Assembly (NCBI GenBank): GCA_014860575.1
Contig: JACZJK010000016.1
Location: 217,935-281,934 of the forward strand
Source: Bacteroidales bacterium
Lineage (GTDB): Bacteria; Bacteroidota; Bacteroidia; Bacteroidales; JAAYJT01
Direction of reading: 5' to 3'
DNA length: 64,000 bases
This document shows, one piece after another, positions 40,639-50,399 of the stretch (within the stretch, counting starts at the first letter, position 1; each line of letters opens with the position of its first letter). Both the position numbers and the translations under genes were made by a program. The notes beneath the pieces are model-generated. The model searched no databases. It was given only the letters and a program-made list of their open reading frames with translations, and had not been told where the DNA came from.

Positions 40639-43600
40639 TTAGAAATTGAATGATACACCCAGGCGTATCATTCTAGGCAAACTGTAGTTAAACGGGCTAT
40701 TAATCCTTATCGCATAGAGATCGCGGTATGCCTGAGGATCAAGCTGGGAGTTGATCTGGTTTTGAAATTCCGCAGCTGCAAGGAAGCCATCGTCATCTGG
40801 GTTGCCGGTGGCAGAATAAACACCCATGATGTTTTTACTGTCTAGCACATTATTTACCCTGAGATAAACGTTGAGGTATATTTCCCTTCGCTCGCCATCT
40901 TTCCTGATTGCACTAAGATTGAAATCTTTGTCAACACGTGCATCAATCCTGAACTGCCAGGGTAGACGAGCTCCGTTAATTGAGCCTTGTATTTGCCGCT
41001 GTCCGCCCAATTGATAAATCCTGCTGGATTTGGTATAAGGTGTTCCTGAGCCTCCGAAAATAATCACATTGAAACCGGCATTTTCCAGCCAGTTGATGGT
41101 TTTAACCTGATCGGTTCCTTTTATGGTGCGTGAGGTTCTTGGGCCATTGTATTCCGAGCCTTCGCCATAACGGTAATCAAAACTGAGGTTAACTGCATGG
41201 CGGCGGTCAAAATCCAGCGGTATCAGGTTACGTAAATTTGGCTGACCCGATTGGATAAGGGCACGGGCAGTTTCGGGGTTCGAACCGGTACCGTTTGCAA
41301 ACTGCATGGTGTAACTGGCCCTTACACGGGCGTTGCTGGTACGCCGAAGGTCGTAGGTGACCGTTAAACCTTTTACAGTTCCGAAGTCAAGATTGTAAAA
41401 TGAATAATATGTAGTAGGATATGCACCGGTAAAGCGGAAACTTTGGATCTGGTCACGAATTTCGCGATAGAAGCCTGAAATAGCCAGCGAAGAAGAATTG
41501 GTAAGCTTTTGCTGGAAGCCCAACTCATAGTCTATGGTTTTTTCGGGCCTCAGATTAGGATTCCCCAGTAAATCTGTTCCTCTTGTTTCGAGGAAGAAAT
41601 AGTCAATAAGGTTAATTCGTCCACCAGTGGTAGGGCGTTGGGTTAACACGTTATAATGTGCAAAGAACAATGCGTCATCTGAAATTGGGAAAGAGAAAGA
41701 AATTCGAGGCATAACCGTCCATTGTGGATCATAGTCTTCAAAAGATTCGGCAGTAAGACCATTTTCATTCTTTAAATAGGGACCGCTTTCTTTTCCAATA
41801 GCTACCGTTGGGTCATCGGTAATTTCGAGTCCGGCTGCTGTGTACCATGTATTTCCTGAGCGATAGCCGGTAACTGCTGAAGGATTGTTTGGCTGGTCAA
41901 CATAAATAACATAATCGCTGCCCATATTCGAGGGATGGTTTCCGAACCTGGTGTCTTCGGCAATGGTGTATGCTTCAGCCAGGAGGTAGGGGTCTTTAAG
42001 AACCATCTGATTGGCATCATATCTGTCAATACGGGCGCCAATATTAAAGATCAAATCCCTGAAGGCAAATTTATCCTGAACGTAGAATGCAGTATAAATG
42101 GGTTCAAAAGCGCCAATATGCCTTAAAAAGTTGCCATTGGCATCTTTTTCGTTGAAGAAATCATTCACACTTGGTTTACTTGATAATCTCTTACCTGTAT
42201 GATCAAACCCGTAGTAACCAACAAGCTCATTTCCCTGGTTCAGTAGTTCATCGGCGCTGAACAGGTTTATATTAAGACCATCGGTAAGGGTAATAGTGCG
42301 TTTGATCATATCCTTATCATAATAGGTGAGCATGTTCGTGTTAAAATCATAAGAGTCAATCAACAGATAATCAAGTCCATCGGTAGGAAGCCCGAGCTCA
42401 GTACGCAGATTACGATCAAATGCCCTCTGTGAAGCCCCATCATACAGTCTAAAATAATTGATGGTATCCATGAAATTACCATTGAGGTACACAGCTTGTG
42501 GATTGGCTTTATCCAACTGCTCAATATGGAAATTAGTCAACCCACGCATAATAGTCCAAAGGCCTGCAGGGCCAATGCTGTAGCTGCGGTCAAATCGTTG
42601 TTCGTACTGCATACCCAGCTTGATTTCATGATTTCCGAGATAAGCGGAGAAATGGGCATTCACACCAAGCTGACTGCTTTCGAACTTTTGGAAGCCTGTT
42701 TGAAGTGAGCCTGCATTTCCCCACAAACTGTAAACGGCATCCGGTCCCCGTCCGTTTACTAGTCCACCTTGGGTTGGTACAATATCTTCAAATCTACGGA
42801 TTTGCCCTTCACGGATATCATAGTATTGCTGCGTGTAGTTTGCCAGCACAGAGTTGATTTCTGCACGCTGGAACTGGTAAAGTGTGTCAAGATAAGCATT
42901 GTGTATTAAACCAGTTAATCCGGAGACATCATCAACTCCTGGTTCATACGAACGAACCATGTGTCTGGTGAAAGAACCAAGATAACCGTATTTGAAATAA
43001 TCGTCCTTATGGCGAGCATCCTGTTGAGTAAAAGTATACACAGAATAATCGGCCTGGAGCGTATAATATACATTCTTAATAAAAGAGCGGCTTTCTGCAT
43101 CCGTTGGGAAACGATGTGTAAGTCTGCCATAAACCCTCCAAGTATTCTCAGATACTTGCGCGTTGTTGTTGTAATTAAAGATTGAATTTGTAAAGCTGAA
43201 ACTTCTGTTGTCAGAAAGGTTGTAAGAACCTCCAAACGAAAGATTAACATTGGGGGTAGTTCGCACATCAATTTTACCTGAAACATTGATATCCGTACTA
43301 TTGGTATTTTGTGTAGCCTTCATGAATTCCATGTTGGTTTTCCGGATAAATTCAGAATTATAGAATGAACCGGCACCTGTAAGCGAAGGCCTGATTGGGT
43401 TTTTCTCAAGATTGGCAAGCACATCATCCTTTACTTTATACACACCGGTACTTGTTGGTCTGCCATCTTCCCTGAAGATAAATTCACCAGCTACAAAATA
43501 GCCCAACAATGACGTGGTTTTGTCTTTTCCACGGATTAGTGGCCCCTGCATGTTTAAACTGGCACGGTTATAGCCATAGGCATCCAGGAACTGGGAAGTT

Positions 43601-44310
43601 TCAATTTCTGCTCCAGCACCGAATGTACGCGAAGGACCGCGGGTTGTAACATTGATGATACCGCCAACTGCATCGCCGTATTGTGCCGGCACTCCGCCAA
43701 GAATTACAGATACCTGCTCAATGGCAGCTTCGGGTAATGACGATGAACCTCTGACACGGATTCCGTCAATGTACATGATGGTACCTTCTGCACGCTGCCC
43801 ACGAACGCTGCCACGTTCACCATCGGCGGAGAAAACACCACCAACTGACACTGCAATTGCGTTTGCCGAACGGTTAGGCATTTTGGCAATTTCTTCGGCT
43901 GTAACCGTTGCACCACTGGAAGTTTGATCCTTGTCAATGAGTGGTACAGCATATTCCCGCACTTCAAATTCGTCGAGTGCAATGGCCGTGGGTTCCATCG
44001 TAACATCAAGAAATCGAATCTGATTGGCCGAAACAATTACGTTTTGAATGACCAAAGGCCTGTAACCTACATAAGTGGCTTTAACATCGTAACGACCAGG
44101 CTCAATAGGCCGGATTGAATACTTGCCGTCAAAATCACTGGTTGCACCGCCCACCTGCGATCCCCCTCTCTCGATAACAATATTTGCGAAAGGAATGGGC
44201 TCGTTGGTTTGCTGGTCGGTAATGGTTCCCTGAAGTGTTGCTGTTTGGGCGAAAACGTATGCACTAAATGAAAGTACAATCCCGAAAGTCAAGAGTAACT
44301 TTTTAAACAT
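40639..44310 (-). CDS. TonB-dependent receptor with carboxypeptidase-like domain (Oar-like)
   Basis: 1223 residues. A signal peptide (ending SAYVFAQ) is followed by a carboxypeptidase-regulatory-like domain (about 25-110; GTITDQQTNEPIPFANI, TSDFDGKYSIRPIEPG), a plug with ATVTAEEIAKMPNRSANAI and GGVPAQYGDAVGGIINVTT, and a long beta-barrel ending RMIRLGVSFNF. There is no STN domain and no SusD neighbour, so it is not a SusC. It most resembles Oar-like receptors. It is the first gene of the receptor, giant secreted protein and PorV-like unit. The natural ligand is unknown. Confidence 0.92.
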   Translation of the reverse strand: MFKKLLLTFGIVLSFSAYVFAQTATLQGTITDQQTNEPIPFANIVIERGGSQVGGATSDFDGKYSIRPIEPGRYDVKATYVGYRPLVIQNVIVSANQIRFLDVTMEPTAIALDEFEVREYAVPLIDKDQTSSGATVTAEEIAKMPNRSANAIAVSVGGVFSADGERGSVRGQRAEGTIMYIDGIRVRGSSSLPEAAIEQVSVILGGVPAQYGDAVGGIINVTTRGPSRTFGAGAEIETSQFLDAYGYNRASLNMQGPLIRGKDKTTSLLGYFVAGEFIFREDGRPTSTGVYKVKDDVLANLEKNPIRPSLTGAGSFYNSEFIRKTNMEFMKATQNTNSTDINVSGKIDVRTTPNVNLSFGGSYNLSDNRSFSFTNSIFNYNNNAQVSENTWRVYGRLTHRFPTDAESRSFIKNVYYTLQADYSVYTFTQQDARHKDDYFKYGYLGSFTRHMVRSYEPGVDDVSGLTGLIHNAYLDTLYQFQRAEINSVLANYTQQYYDIREGQIRRFEDIVPTQGGLVNGRGPDAVYSLWGNAGSLQTGFQKFESSQLGVNAHFSAYLGNHEIKLGMQYEQRFDRSYSIGPAGLWTIMRGLTNFHIEQLDKANPQAVYLNGNFMDTINYFRLYDGASQRAFDRNLRTELGLPTDGLDYLLIDSYDFNTNMLTYYDKDMIKRTITLTDGLNINLFSADELLNQGNELVGYYGFDHTGKRLSSKPSVNDFFNEKDANGNFLRHIGAFEPIYTAFYVQDKFAFRDLIFNIGARIDRYDANQMVLKDPYLLAEAYTIAEDTRFGNHPSNMGSDYVIYVDQPNNPSAVTGYRSGNTWYTAAGLEITDDPTVAIGKESGPYLKNENGLTAESFEDYDPQWTVMPRISFSFPISDDALFFAHYNVLTQRPTTGGRINLIDYFFLETRGTDLLGNPNLRPEKTIDYELGFQQKLTNSSSLAISGFYREIRDQIQSFRFTGAYPTTYYSFYNLDFGTVKGLTVTYDLRRTSNARVRASYTMQFANGTGSNPETARALIQSGQPNLRNLIPLDFDRRHAVNLSFDYRYGEGSEYNGPRTSRTIKGTDQVKTINWLENAGFNVIIFGGSGTPYTKSSRIYQLGGQRQIQGSINGARLPWQFRIDARVDKDFNLSAIRKDGERREIYLNVYLRVNNVLDSKNIMGVYSATGNPDDDGFLAAAEFQNQINSQLDPQAYRDLYAIRINSPFNYSLPRMIRLGVSFNF

Positions 44311-44386
44311 ACCCTGTAATTTTATGTTAGGTGACTATTTCGTGTGCTAAGAGCCGGTAAAATTAACAATTATTAACATATATGGG

Positions 44387-44394
44387 CAAAAATA
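44387..44394 (-). promoter_or_regulatory. -7 element upstream of the TonB-receptor unit
   Basis: The minus strand reads TATTTTTG, matching TAnnTTTG, about 76 bases before the receptor ATG. The -33 region is A/T-rich with no clear TTTG. Confidence 0.4.
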
Positions 44395-44429
44395 TGAATT
44401 TAGCATTTAAAAAAAATTGCAGATTGCTT

Positions 44430-44888
44430 TCAATGATAGGGGCGCTCAAGGATTGCAGAATAAATCACTGCTTTACGTAGGTCGAAGATGTTGCTACGAG
44501 TTTTTTCCTTCATTTCATGATAAGGCACATTTTCAGCAACAAAATGTTCGCTAAAAGCAGGAGCCTCTTTTTTAATGAGATCCTCTGCTGCTTTAATTTC
44601 TATATCCGTATCCTCGTATGTAAAATATTGGGTCTTTGCCGAAATTTCTGCGGTAGCAGGTTTAACATTTTCCTCTAATTCTTCGTCAAACTCATTGAGG
44701 CCTGCTTCTTTGAATATTTCTTCGAAAATTGAGCGGGTTGGGGTAGAAGCTGGCTCAGGCTCATAAACCGGTTCGGCTTTGGGAACAGTCCGCTCCCTCT
44801 CTTCCTTCAGCTTTTTCTTTTGCCTGGCATTGTAGATGCTATACGCCACCCAGGCTATTCCCGCAAGTATATAAATAAGGTCATCCAT
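44430..44888 (-). CDS. Small single-pass membrane protein, function unknown
   Basis: 152 residues. One hydrophobic segment at the very N-terminus (about 2-18, LIYILAGIAWVAYSIY) is followed by a basic stretch (NARQKKKLKEER), a long acidic, proline-containing linker and a conserved-looking tail NIFDLRKAVIYSAILERPY. The layout is that of a membrane-tethered cytoplasmic protein with a C-terminal docking peptide. I do not recognise a named family. The start is firm because AGGAGGAG, a strong ribosome-binding site rare in this window, lies six bases before the ATG. Confidence 0.8.
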   Translation of the reverse strand: MDDLIYILAGIAWVAYSIYNARQKKKLKEERERTVPKAEPVYEPEPASTPTRSIFEEIFKEAGLNEFDEELEENVKPATAEISAKTQYFTYEDTDIEIKAAEDLIKKEAPAFSEHFVAENVPYHEMKEKTRSNIFDLRKAVIYSAILERPYH

Positions 44889-44894
44889 TGTAAG

Positions 44895-44902
44895 CTCCTC
44901 CT
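44895..44902 (-). promoter_or_regulatory. Unusually strong Shine-Dalgarno site
   Basis: The minus strand reads AGGAGGAG six bases before the ATG at 44888. Most genes in this window lack such a site, so it fixes this start. Confidence 0.7.
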
Positions 44903-45018
44903 GAATTTTGATTTTGTTGCGTTGTAAAACTTAAGGATGCTAAATACAGCTATTTGCATTTTTTACCAACAGGGCAGTAAAAATATATAATATTTGTTAT
45001 ACTGGGTCGGATTTGGCC

Positions 45019-45273
45019 TTAAAAGCATTTTTTTCTTTTGGACTGGTTCAGCTTAAGGCTATACTTTTTTGATTTTTGCATCATCTTCCTGGTTTCTTTG
45101 TTTTGGTTCCGGAAATGCTGCTTCCGTGACTCTTCCAACAATAATGTTGTTTCCTTTTCTTCAATTTCGACTTTCTTTGCTTCCTCCTTTTCTTCCGGAG
45201 TTAGTTTTGTGGCCTTGCAGTTTGTTAAAGTGCAAAAAGTCAGTAGTACAAGTAAATAAAGTATAATTTTCAT
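45019..45273 (-). CDS. Small lysine/glutamate-rich lipoprotein
   Basis: 84 residues. The lipoprotein signal MKIILYLLVLLTFCTLTNC puts the lipidated cysteine at position 19. The rest is highly charged (EEKEEAKKVEIEEKE, then a lysine-rich end) and probably helical or disordered. No family was recognised. A -7 box lies about 54 bases upstream. It is divergent from the Rieske-like lipoprotein gene. Confidence 0.72.
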   Translation of the reverse strand: MKIILYLLVLLTFCTLTNCKATKLTPEEKEEAKKVEIEEKETTLLLEESRKQHFRNQNKETRKMMQKSKKYSLKLNQSKRKKCF

Positions 45274-45326
45274 GCGATCCTAAAGATATGCTGCGGGGTT
45301 TTAAGCAGGTTGCTTTAATCCAGGCG

Positions 45327-45334
45327 CAAAAGTA
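45327..45334 (-). promoter_or_regulatory. -7 element upstream of the small lipoprotein gene
   Basis: The minus strand reads TACTTTTG, a TAnnTTTG match, about 54 bases before the ATG at 45273. Confidence 0.4.
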
Positions 45335-45392
45335 ACCGTAAAATAATATTTTGGCAGCATCGTTTGCTTAGTGTATTATATTTTGTTCCACC

Positions 45393-45839
45393 ATGATCCG
45401 TGCTTGCTTTAAATACTTAGTTTTTCTTGGATTATTTACTGGGATGATTTTGATGCCTTCCTGTGATAAGGATAAAGATTACGATGAGATCCCATTTGCC
45501 CATGTTGACTTTTACATTAACCCCAATTCATCGTTTTACTGGCAGCTGAACAGTCCCAATGGCTGGATATACCTTGTTGCCAATTCGCCCAGCCGCGGAG
45601 TACTTGTTTACCGCGATTTAAATGATCAATTTCTGGCATACGAGCGCACCTGCGCCCATGACCCCCTGGTTGAAGAAGCCAGGATTGAGGTTGAAGCCTC
45701 TTCCATAACTGCCGTGTGCCCTAGTTGCCAGACAAAGTATATATTATTGGATGGCTATCCTTTTGAAGGTCCCGGAAAGCGTCCGTTGAAGCAATATCAA
45801 ACAAGCTATAACGGGAATACACTGCACATTTATAATTAA
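45393..45839 (+). CDS. Rieske-like lipoprotein with altered ligand set
   Basis: 148 residues. A lipoprotein signal ends LMPSC (Cys24). The fold-like part has a first ligand loop TCAHDP (Cys87, His89) and a second loop CPSCQTKY (Cys109, Cys112), followed by DGYPFEGPGKRPLKQY, the usual end of small Rieske domains. In a normal Rieske centre the second loop is C-x-x-H; here a cysteine replaces the histidine, giving three Cys and one His. It may hold a [2Fe-2S] cluster of different potential, or zinc. The location would be the periplasm or outer membrane. No partner gene was identified. Confidence 0.75.
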   Translation: MIRACFKYLVFLGLFTGMILMPSCDKDKDYDEIPFAHVDFYINPNSSFYWQLNSPNGWIYLVANSPSRGVLVYRDLNDQFLAYERTCAHDPLVEEARIEVEASSITAVCPSCQTKYILLDGYPFEGPGKRPLKQYQTSYNGNTLHIYN

Positions 45840-45859
45840 ACATCTTATTTCTCCGTTTC

Positions 45860-46040
45860 AGAGAAAAGCCCTTCGTGGAACAGTTGGCAGTAGGCAGCCA
45901 TGCTTCGCTGGCAGGCGGGTTGGAAAAAAATCCAAAAGAACAAAATCCAAAGTACAAAGAGCATAGACTTTGCATCACTCCACTACTCCATTACTCCAAT
46001 CTGCACAACTGTATCACTGCAACACAGCATTACAACACTA
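45860..46040. repeat. Word-repeat spacer before ahcY end
   Basis: It contains AATCCAAAAGAACAAAATCC, CAAAGTACAAAG, CATCACTCCACTACTCCATT, and ACTGTATCACTGCAACACAG words, the same vocabulary as the spacers at 5.2, 15.3, 16.1 and 63.5 kb. It also has GGAACAGTTGGCAGTAGGCAG near 45876. No gene is visible. Confidence 0.55.
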
Positions 46041-46043
46041 ATC

Positions 46044-47465
46044 CTAATACCTGTAAAGATCAGGCTTGAAGGGGCCGTGCACATCCACTCCTATATATTC
46101 GGCCTGTTCTTCGCTAAGTTTGGTCAGCTTTACACCAAGTTGGTCAAGGTGAAGCCTTGCCACCTCTTCATCAAGGTGTTTGGGCAAAGTATAAACATCA
46201 ATGGTCATGTTTTTCTGCCAAAGTTCAATCTGGGCCAGGGTTTGGTTTGTGAACGAGTTACTCATAACAAATGAGGGATGTCCTGTGGCACAGCCAAGGT
46301 TTACAAGACGGCCTTCGGCAAGTATATAAATTGAGTGTCCATCAGCGAAAGTGTACTTATCAACTTGAGGTTTGATATTGATTTTTTGAACTCCATCAAG
46401 ATCTTCAAGTTTCTCTATCTGGATTTCGTTATCAAAATGACCAATGTTGCAAACGATAGCCTGATCCTTCATTTTGGCCATATGCTCTGCAGTAATCACG
46501 TCTTTGTTTCCGGTAGCAGTCACGTAAATATTGCCCTCTGCCAATGCATCCTCAACGGTTGTTATCTCAAAACCTTCCATTGCCGCCTGCAAAGCACAAA
46601 TCGGGTCTATTTCGGTAATTATCACCCTTGCACCATAGGCACGCATTGATCTGGCGCAGCCTTTGCCAACATCTCCATAACCGCACACAACTACAACCTT
46701 TCCTGCAATCATTACGTCAGTTGCACGCTTCAGGCCATCAGCCAATGATTCACGGCAACCGTAAAGATTATCAAACTTCGATTTGGTAACAGAGTCGTTT
46801 ACGTTTATGGCCGGAAACAGAAGTTTGCCTTTTTCCTTCATTTGATACAGCCTGTGAACGCCGGTGGTAGTTTCTTCTGACACACCTTTGCAATCATCAA
46901 CCAAACGATGCCATTTGCGTTTGTCTTCAACAAAAGCCTCTTTCAGCCATTTCATTACAGCGACTTCTTCGGCATTTGTGGGCGATGAGTTCAGCAATGT
47001 TGGTGTATTTTCGATGTCATAACCTTTATGGATCATGAGTGTTGCATCGCCACCATCGTCAACAAGAAGATGAGGGCCTTTTCCGCCCGGAAATGAAAGC
47101 GCCTGCAAGGTACACCACCAATATTCATCCAGGGTTTCACCTTTCCAGGCAAATACCGGAATGCCCTTGGCAGCAATGGCTGCAGCGGCATGATCCTGGG
47201 TCGAAAAGATATTGCAACTGGCCCAGCGAACATCAGCGCCAAGTTCTATCAAGGTTTCTATAAGCACAGCAGTTTGTATCGTCATGTGCAGTGAACCGCT
47301 GATGCGGGCATTTTTGAGCGGTTTTTCTTTGCCATATTTTTTACGCAGCGACATCAGCCCCGGCATTTCTTTCTCAGCTATTTCAATTTCCTTGCGACCC
47401 CATTCGGCCAGCTTGATATTTTTAACTTTAAAGTCGGTTCCGGAATTAAGCGTGGTGGTTCCCAT
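46044..47465 (-). CDS. ahcY: Adenosylhomocysteinase
   Basis: 473 residues. Cleaves S-adenosylhomocysteine to adenosine and homocysteine, keeping methyltransferases running. Signatures are [30 protein letters not shown], the NAD-binding [25 protein letters not shown] and NIGHFDNEI, with the C-terminal KPDLYRY that contributes lysine and tyrosine to the NAD site. The ATG at 47465 is followed by a normal start. A -7 element lies 46 bases upstream. It stands alone, convergent with the Rieske-like gene. Confidence 0.97.
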   Translation of the reverse strand: MGTTTLNSGTDFKVKNIKLAEWGRKEIEIAEKEMPGLMSLRKKYGKEKPLKNARISGSLHMTIQTAVLIETLIELGADVRWASCNIFSTQDHAAAAIAAKGIPVFAWKGETLDEYWWCTLQALSFPGGKGPHLLVDDGGDATLMIHKGYDIENTPTLLNSSPTNAEEVAVMKWLKEAFVEDKRKWHRLVDDCKGVSEETTTGVHRLYQMKEKGKLLFPAINVNDSVTKSKFDNLYGCRESLADGLKRATDVMIAGKVVVVCGYGDVGKGCARSMRAYGARVIITEIDPICALQAAMEGFEITTVEDALAEGNIYVTATGNKDVITAEHMAKMKDQAIVCNIGHFDNEIQIEKLEDLDGVQKINIKPQVDKYTFADGHSIYILAEGRLVNLGCATGHPSFVMSNSFTNQTLAQIELWQKNMTIDVYTLPKHLDEEVARLHLDQLGVKLTKLSEEQAEYIGVDVHGPFKPDLYRY

Positions 47466-47511
47466 GTATCTGATATTTATGTGTTCGTGTAATGCTTTTT
47501 AAAATGAGGTG

Positions 47512-47519
47512 CAAAAGTA
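47512..47519 (-). promoter_or_regulatory. -7 element of ahcY
   Basis: The minus strand reads TACTTTTG, a TAnnTTTG match, 46 bases before the ahcY ATG. No -33 TTTG was found at the right distance. Confidence 0.45.
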
Positions 47520-47600
47520 ACACTTTTTGCCGGAACCTTGCAGCCCTGATAGGGTTCAAAAAGCTGAAAGGATTTAAGCATCACAATCTGCGATTTAGGT

Positions 47601-47608
47601 TATTTTTG
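47601..47608 (+). promoter_or_regulatory. -7 element of meaB
   Basis: TATTTTTG matches TAnnTTTG, 23 bases before the meaB ATG at 47632. The -33 region is weak. Confidence 0.45.
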
Positions 47609-47631
47609 CATTTTAGTGTTTCAATCTTGGT

Positions 47632-48741
47632 ATGTCAGAAGAAAAGAAACCATATAAATCGGCCATGCGGGTTCAGCATGGAATTGAACAACCACCTGTT
47701 ATTAACCCGTTGGCTGCTGATAAGTATTCAAAACCGGTTCATGCACTTTTGGATTTGGATACATTTTATAATGGAATACTGCAAGGCAACCGGATGGTGC
47801 TCGGAAAAGCCATCACTTTAATTGAAAGCACTTTACCCGAACATCAACAATTGGCTCAGGCCATCATTGAGAAATGCCTTGCTCACAGTGGCAATAGCAT
47901 TCGCATTGGTATCACCGGGGTGCCGGGAGTTGGGAAAAGCACGTTTATTGAAACGCTTGGAACCCGTTTGACAAATAATGGAAAAAAACTGGCTGTGCTA
48001 GCTATTGACCCAAGCAGTCAGCGCAGCAAAGGAAGTATCCTTGGCGACAAGACCCGCATGGAATCACTTTCAGCCAATGAAAATGCTTTTATCCGGCCTT
48101 CACCTTCTGCCGGAACACTTGGCGGTGTGGCCCGTAAAACAAGGGAAACCCTTATTCTTTGCGAAGCCGCAGGCTATAATGTCATCTTTATTGAAACCGT
48201 TGGTGTTGGACAATCAGAAACTGCTGTACACAACATGGTAGATTTTTTCCTGCTATTGATGTTGGCCGGCGCCGGCGATGAATTGCAGGGGATCAAACGT
48301 GGCATCATGGAAATGGCCGATGCCATTGTGATCAACAAAGCCGAGGCTGATAATCTTCCCAAAGCATTGCTTGCCAAATCACAGCTTGAAAATGCGCTGC
48401 ATTATTTCCCCCCTTCTGATAGCGGCTGGAAACCCATTGTTGAAGTTTGCTCAGCGATAAACAACACCGGAATTGACATGGTGTGGCAGATCGTTGAAGA
48501 TTATCTGGCTTTCACCACAGCTAACAATTACTTTGAGAAGCGTCGTAAAAACCAGGATCACAGCATCATGATGAATACAATTGAGGGTACTCTGATGTTT
48601 CATTTCAGGCAGAATAAAAAGCTTGCCGCGATGATGAGAGAAATTGAAGCAGGTCTTACCGATCAGAAGTTCAGCGCATATATGGCTGCACAAAAACTGG
48701 TTGATTTCTATTTGAAGGATATGGCTGATAATAAGCGGTAA
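47632..48741 (+). CDS. meaB: MeaB/ArgK-type G-protein chaperone of methylmalonyl-CoA mutase
   Basis: 369 residues. MeaB guards and reloads the B12-dependent methylmalonyl-CoA mutase. The GTPase motifs are visible: Walker [37 protein letters not shown], the switch ETVGVGQSE and VINKAEADN. The C-terminal dimerisation arm ends [10 protein letters not shown]. The mutase genes are not in the window, so it is separated from its client. It is promoted by its own -7 box, divergent from ahcY, and is followed by glutamine synthetase with a separate promoter. Confidence 0.95.
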   Translation: MSEEKKPYKSAMRVQHGIEQPPVINPLAADKYSKPVHALLDLDTFYNGILQGNRMVLGKAITLIESTLPEHQQLAQAIIEKCLAHSGNSIRIGITGVPGVGKSTFIETLGTRLTNNGKKLAVLAIDPSSQRSKGSILGDKTRMESLSANENAFIRPSPSAGTLGGVARKTRETLILCEAAGYNVIFIETVGVGQSETAVHNMVDFFLLLMLAGAGDELQGIKRGIMEMADAIVINKAEADNLPKALLAKSQLENALHYFPPSDSGWKPIVEVCSAINNTGIDMVWQIVEDYLAFTTANNYFEKRRKNQDHSIMMNTIEGTLMFHFRQNKKLAAMMREIEAGLTDQKFSAYMAAQKLVDFYLKDMADNKR

Positions 48742-48809
48742 TTGGTGAATTGTAATCGGTGATCAATAATTGCGATGCGCCTGCAATTATCCAATTCAAC
48801 TAAAAATTA

Positions 48810-48817
48810 TAACTTTG
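48810..48817 (+). promoter_or_regulatory. -7 element of the glutamine synthetase gene
   Basis: TAACTTTG matches TAnnTTTG. The leader to the ATG at 48883 would be about 60 bases. Confidence 0.5.
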
Positions 48818-48882
48818 CTCCCCATTTTAGCTGAGCGCTTAATAATTGCAACCCTGTTATATAAACCCGGAAAACATTTTTT

Positions 48883-50385
48883 ATGCAGAACTCCATCGAA
48901 CTCAATCCGAACCCACTGGTTCAGTACTTGAACAAACCCTCAAAAGATTTTACCAAGGCCGATCTCATCAAGTATGTAGAAGACCACAACATCGAAATGA
49001 TCAATTTTCGTTACGTGGCCGGTGATGGAAGGTTAAAGACACTCAATTTTGTGATCAACAACCGCAAGCATCTCAACACCATTTTAACCCAGGGTGAACG
49101 TGTTGATGGCTCAAGCCTATTCAAATTCATAGAAGCCGGGTCAAGCGACCTTTATGTGGTTCCACGTTACAGGACCGCTTTCCTGAACCCTTTCAACCAA
49201 ATTCCCACGCTGGATATTTTGTGTTCATATTATAATAAGGATGGCGATCCACTGGCCTCTGCCCCTGAAAATATCATCCGCAAAGCGCACCAGGTTTTGA
49301 AGGATAAAACGGGTTACACATACCAGACTATGGGAGAACTTGAATATTATGTAATCAGTGAGAAACAATCACTTTTCAGTGCAACCGATCAGCGAGGATA
49401 TCACGAATCTACGCCTTTTGTTAAATGGGAACAGTTTAGGAATGATGCAATGGTTGCCATTGCACAAGCGGGCGGGGTGCTGAAATACAGCCATTCCGAA
49501 GTTGGAAATTTTCATATTGACAACCTCGACTATGAGCAAAATGAAATTGAATTTATGCCGGTTGATGTTGAAGATGCAGCCGATCAACTCGTCATTGCCA
49601 AGTGGATATTGCGCACATTGGCTCAGAAATATGGCGTGAACATCACATTTGCCCCAAAAATAACTGCCGGGAAAGCTGGTAGCGGTTTACACTTTCATAC
49701 CAAACTTTTAAAAGACGGAAAGAACCTGATGGTCCAGGATGGTCGTCTGAGCGATATTGCACGCAAGGCCATTGCCGGGTATCTCGATCTGGCACCTTCG
49801 CTAACCGCCTTTGGAAATACCAATCCTACCTCATACTTCAGGTTGGTTCCTCACCAGGAAGCGCCAACCAATATCTGCTGGGGCGACAGGAACCGCTCTG
49901 TTCTTGTAAGGGTTCCGTTAGGCTGGACCGGCAAGCATAACATGATCAATGATGCCAACCCTGCCGAGCCACAGCACAATGCAGATTTCCAGGATGTTCA
50001 AACCGTAGAATTTCGTTGTCCGGATGGATCGGCTGATGTGTATCTGACCCTGGCCGGATTAGCTGTTGCAGCACGTCATGGACTTGAAATGGGGAATGCG
50101 CTGAAATATGCTGAAGATACTTACGTGGATGTGAATATTTTCGCTGATGAGCATAAGTCAAAAGTGGCAAAACTCAAACAGTTGCCACTTTCGTGCTGGG
50201 ATTCAGCGAAACGGCTTGAAGAACAAAAAGAGATGTACATGAAGTATGGTGTTTTCCCGCTAAGCCTGATTGAAGGCACAGCAAAAATGCTACGATCCTA
50301 CAATGATGAAAACCTCAGGGATGACATACAGCATGACCAGGGTAAAATTCTAAAGCTTGTTAACCAATACTTCCATTGCGGATAA
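48883..50385 (+). CDS. glnA: Glutamine synthetase, type I family
   Basis: 500 residues. Makes glutamine from glutamate, ammonia and ATP. An N-terminal beta-grasp region (about 30-110; FRYVAGDGRLKTLNF, GERVDGSS) is followed by the catalytic domain with metal-binding MGELEYYV, SEVGNFHIDNLDYEQNEIEF, the histidine-bearing GSGLHFHTKLL, PTSYFRLVPHQEAPTN and NRSVLVRVPLG. The spacing is type I rather than type III. No adenylylation motif was recognised. It has its own promoter, and its stop codon abuts the stop of the convergent flippase-like gene. Confidence 0.92.
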   Translation: MQNSIELNPNPLVQYLNKPSKDFTKADLIKYVEDHNIEMINFRYVAGDGRLKTLNFVINNRKHLNTILTQGERVDGSSLFKFIEAGSSDLYVVPRYRTAFLNPFNQIPTLDILCSYYNKDGDPLASAPENIIRKAHQVLKDKTGYTYQTMGELEYYVISEKQSLFSATDQRGYHESTPFVKWEQFRNDAMVAIAQAGGVLKYSHSEVGNFHIDNLDYEQNEIEFMPVDVEDAADQLVIAKWILRTLAQKYGVNITFAPKITAGKAGSGLHFHTKLLKDGKNLMVQDGRLSDIARKAIAGYLDLAPSLTAFGNTNPTSYFRLVPHQEAPTNICWGDRNRSVLVRVPLGWTGKHNMINDANPAEPQHNADFQDVQTVEFRCPDGSADVYLTLAGLAVAARHGLEMGNALKYAEDTYVDVNIFADEHKSKVAKLKQLPLSCWDSAKRLEEQKEMYMKYGVFPLSLIEGTAKMLRSYNDENLRDDIQHDQGKILKLVNQYFHCG

Positions 50386-50399
50386 TCAGGAACTCCTGA
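50386..50399. other. Small palindrome at abutting convergent gene ends
   Basis: TCAGGA-AC-TCCTGA spans the end of the flippase-like gene, directly after the glnA stop. It could form a short hairpin on either transcript, but it has no T-run. Confidence 0.3.

Noticed and set aside
45900..46274. 124-codon plus-strand frame crossing the ahcY end
   Set aside because: It is made of word repeats and the antisense of AhcY; no protein character.
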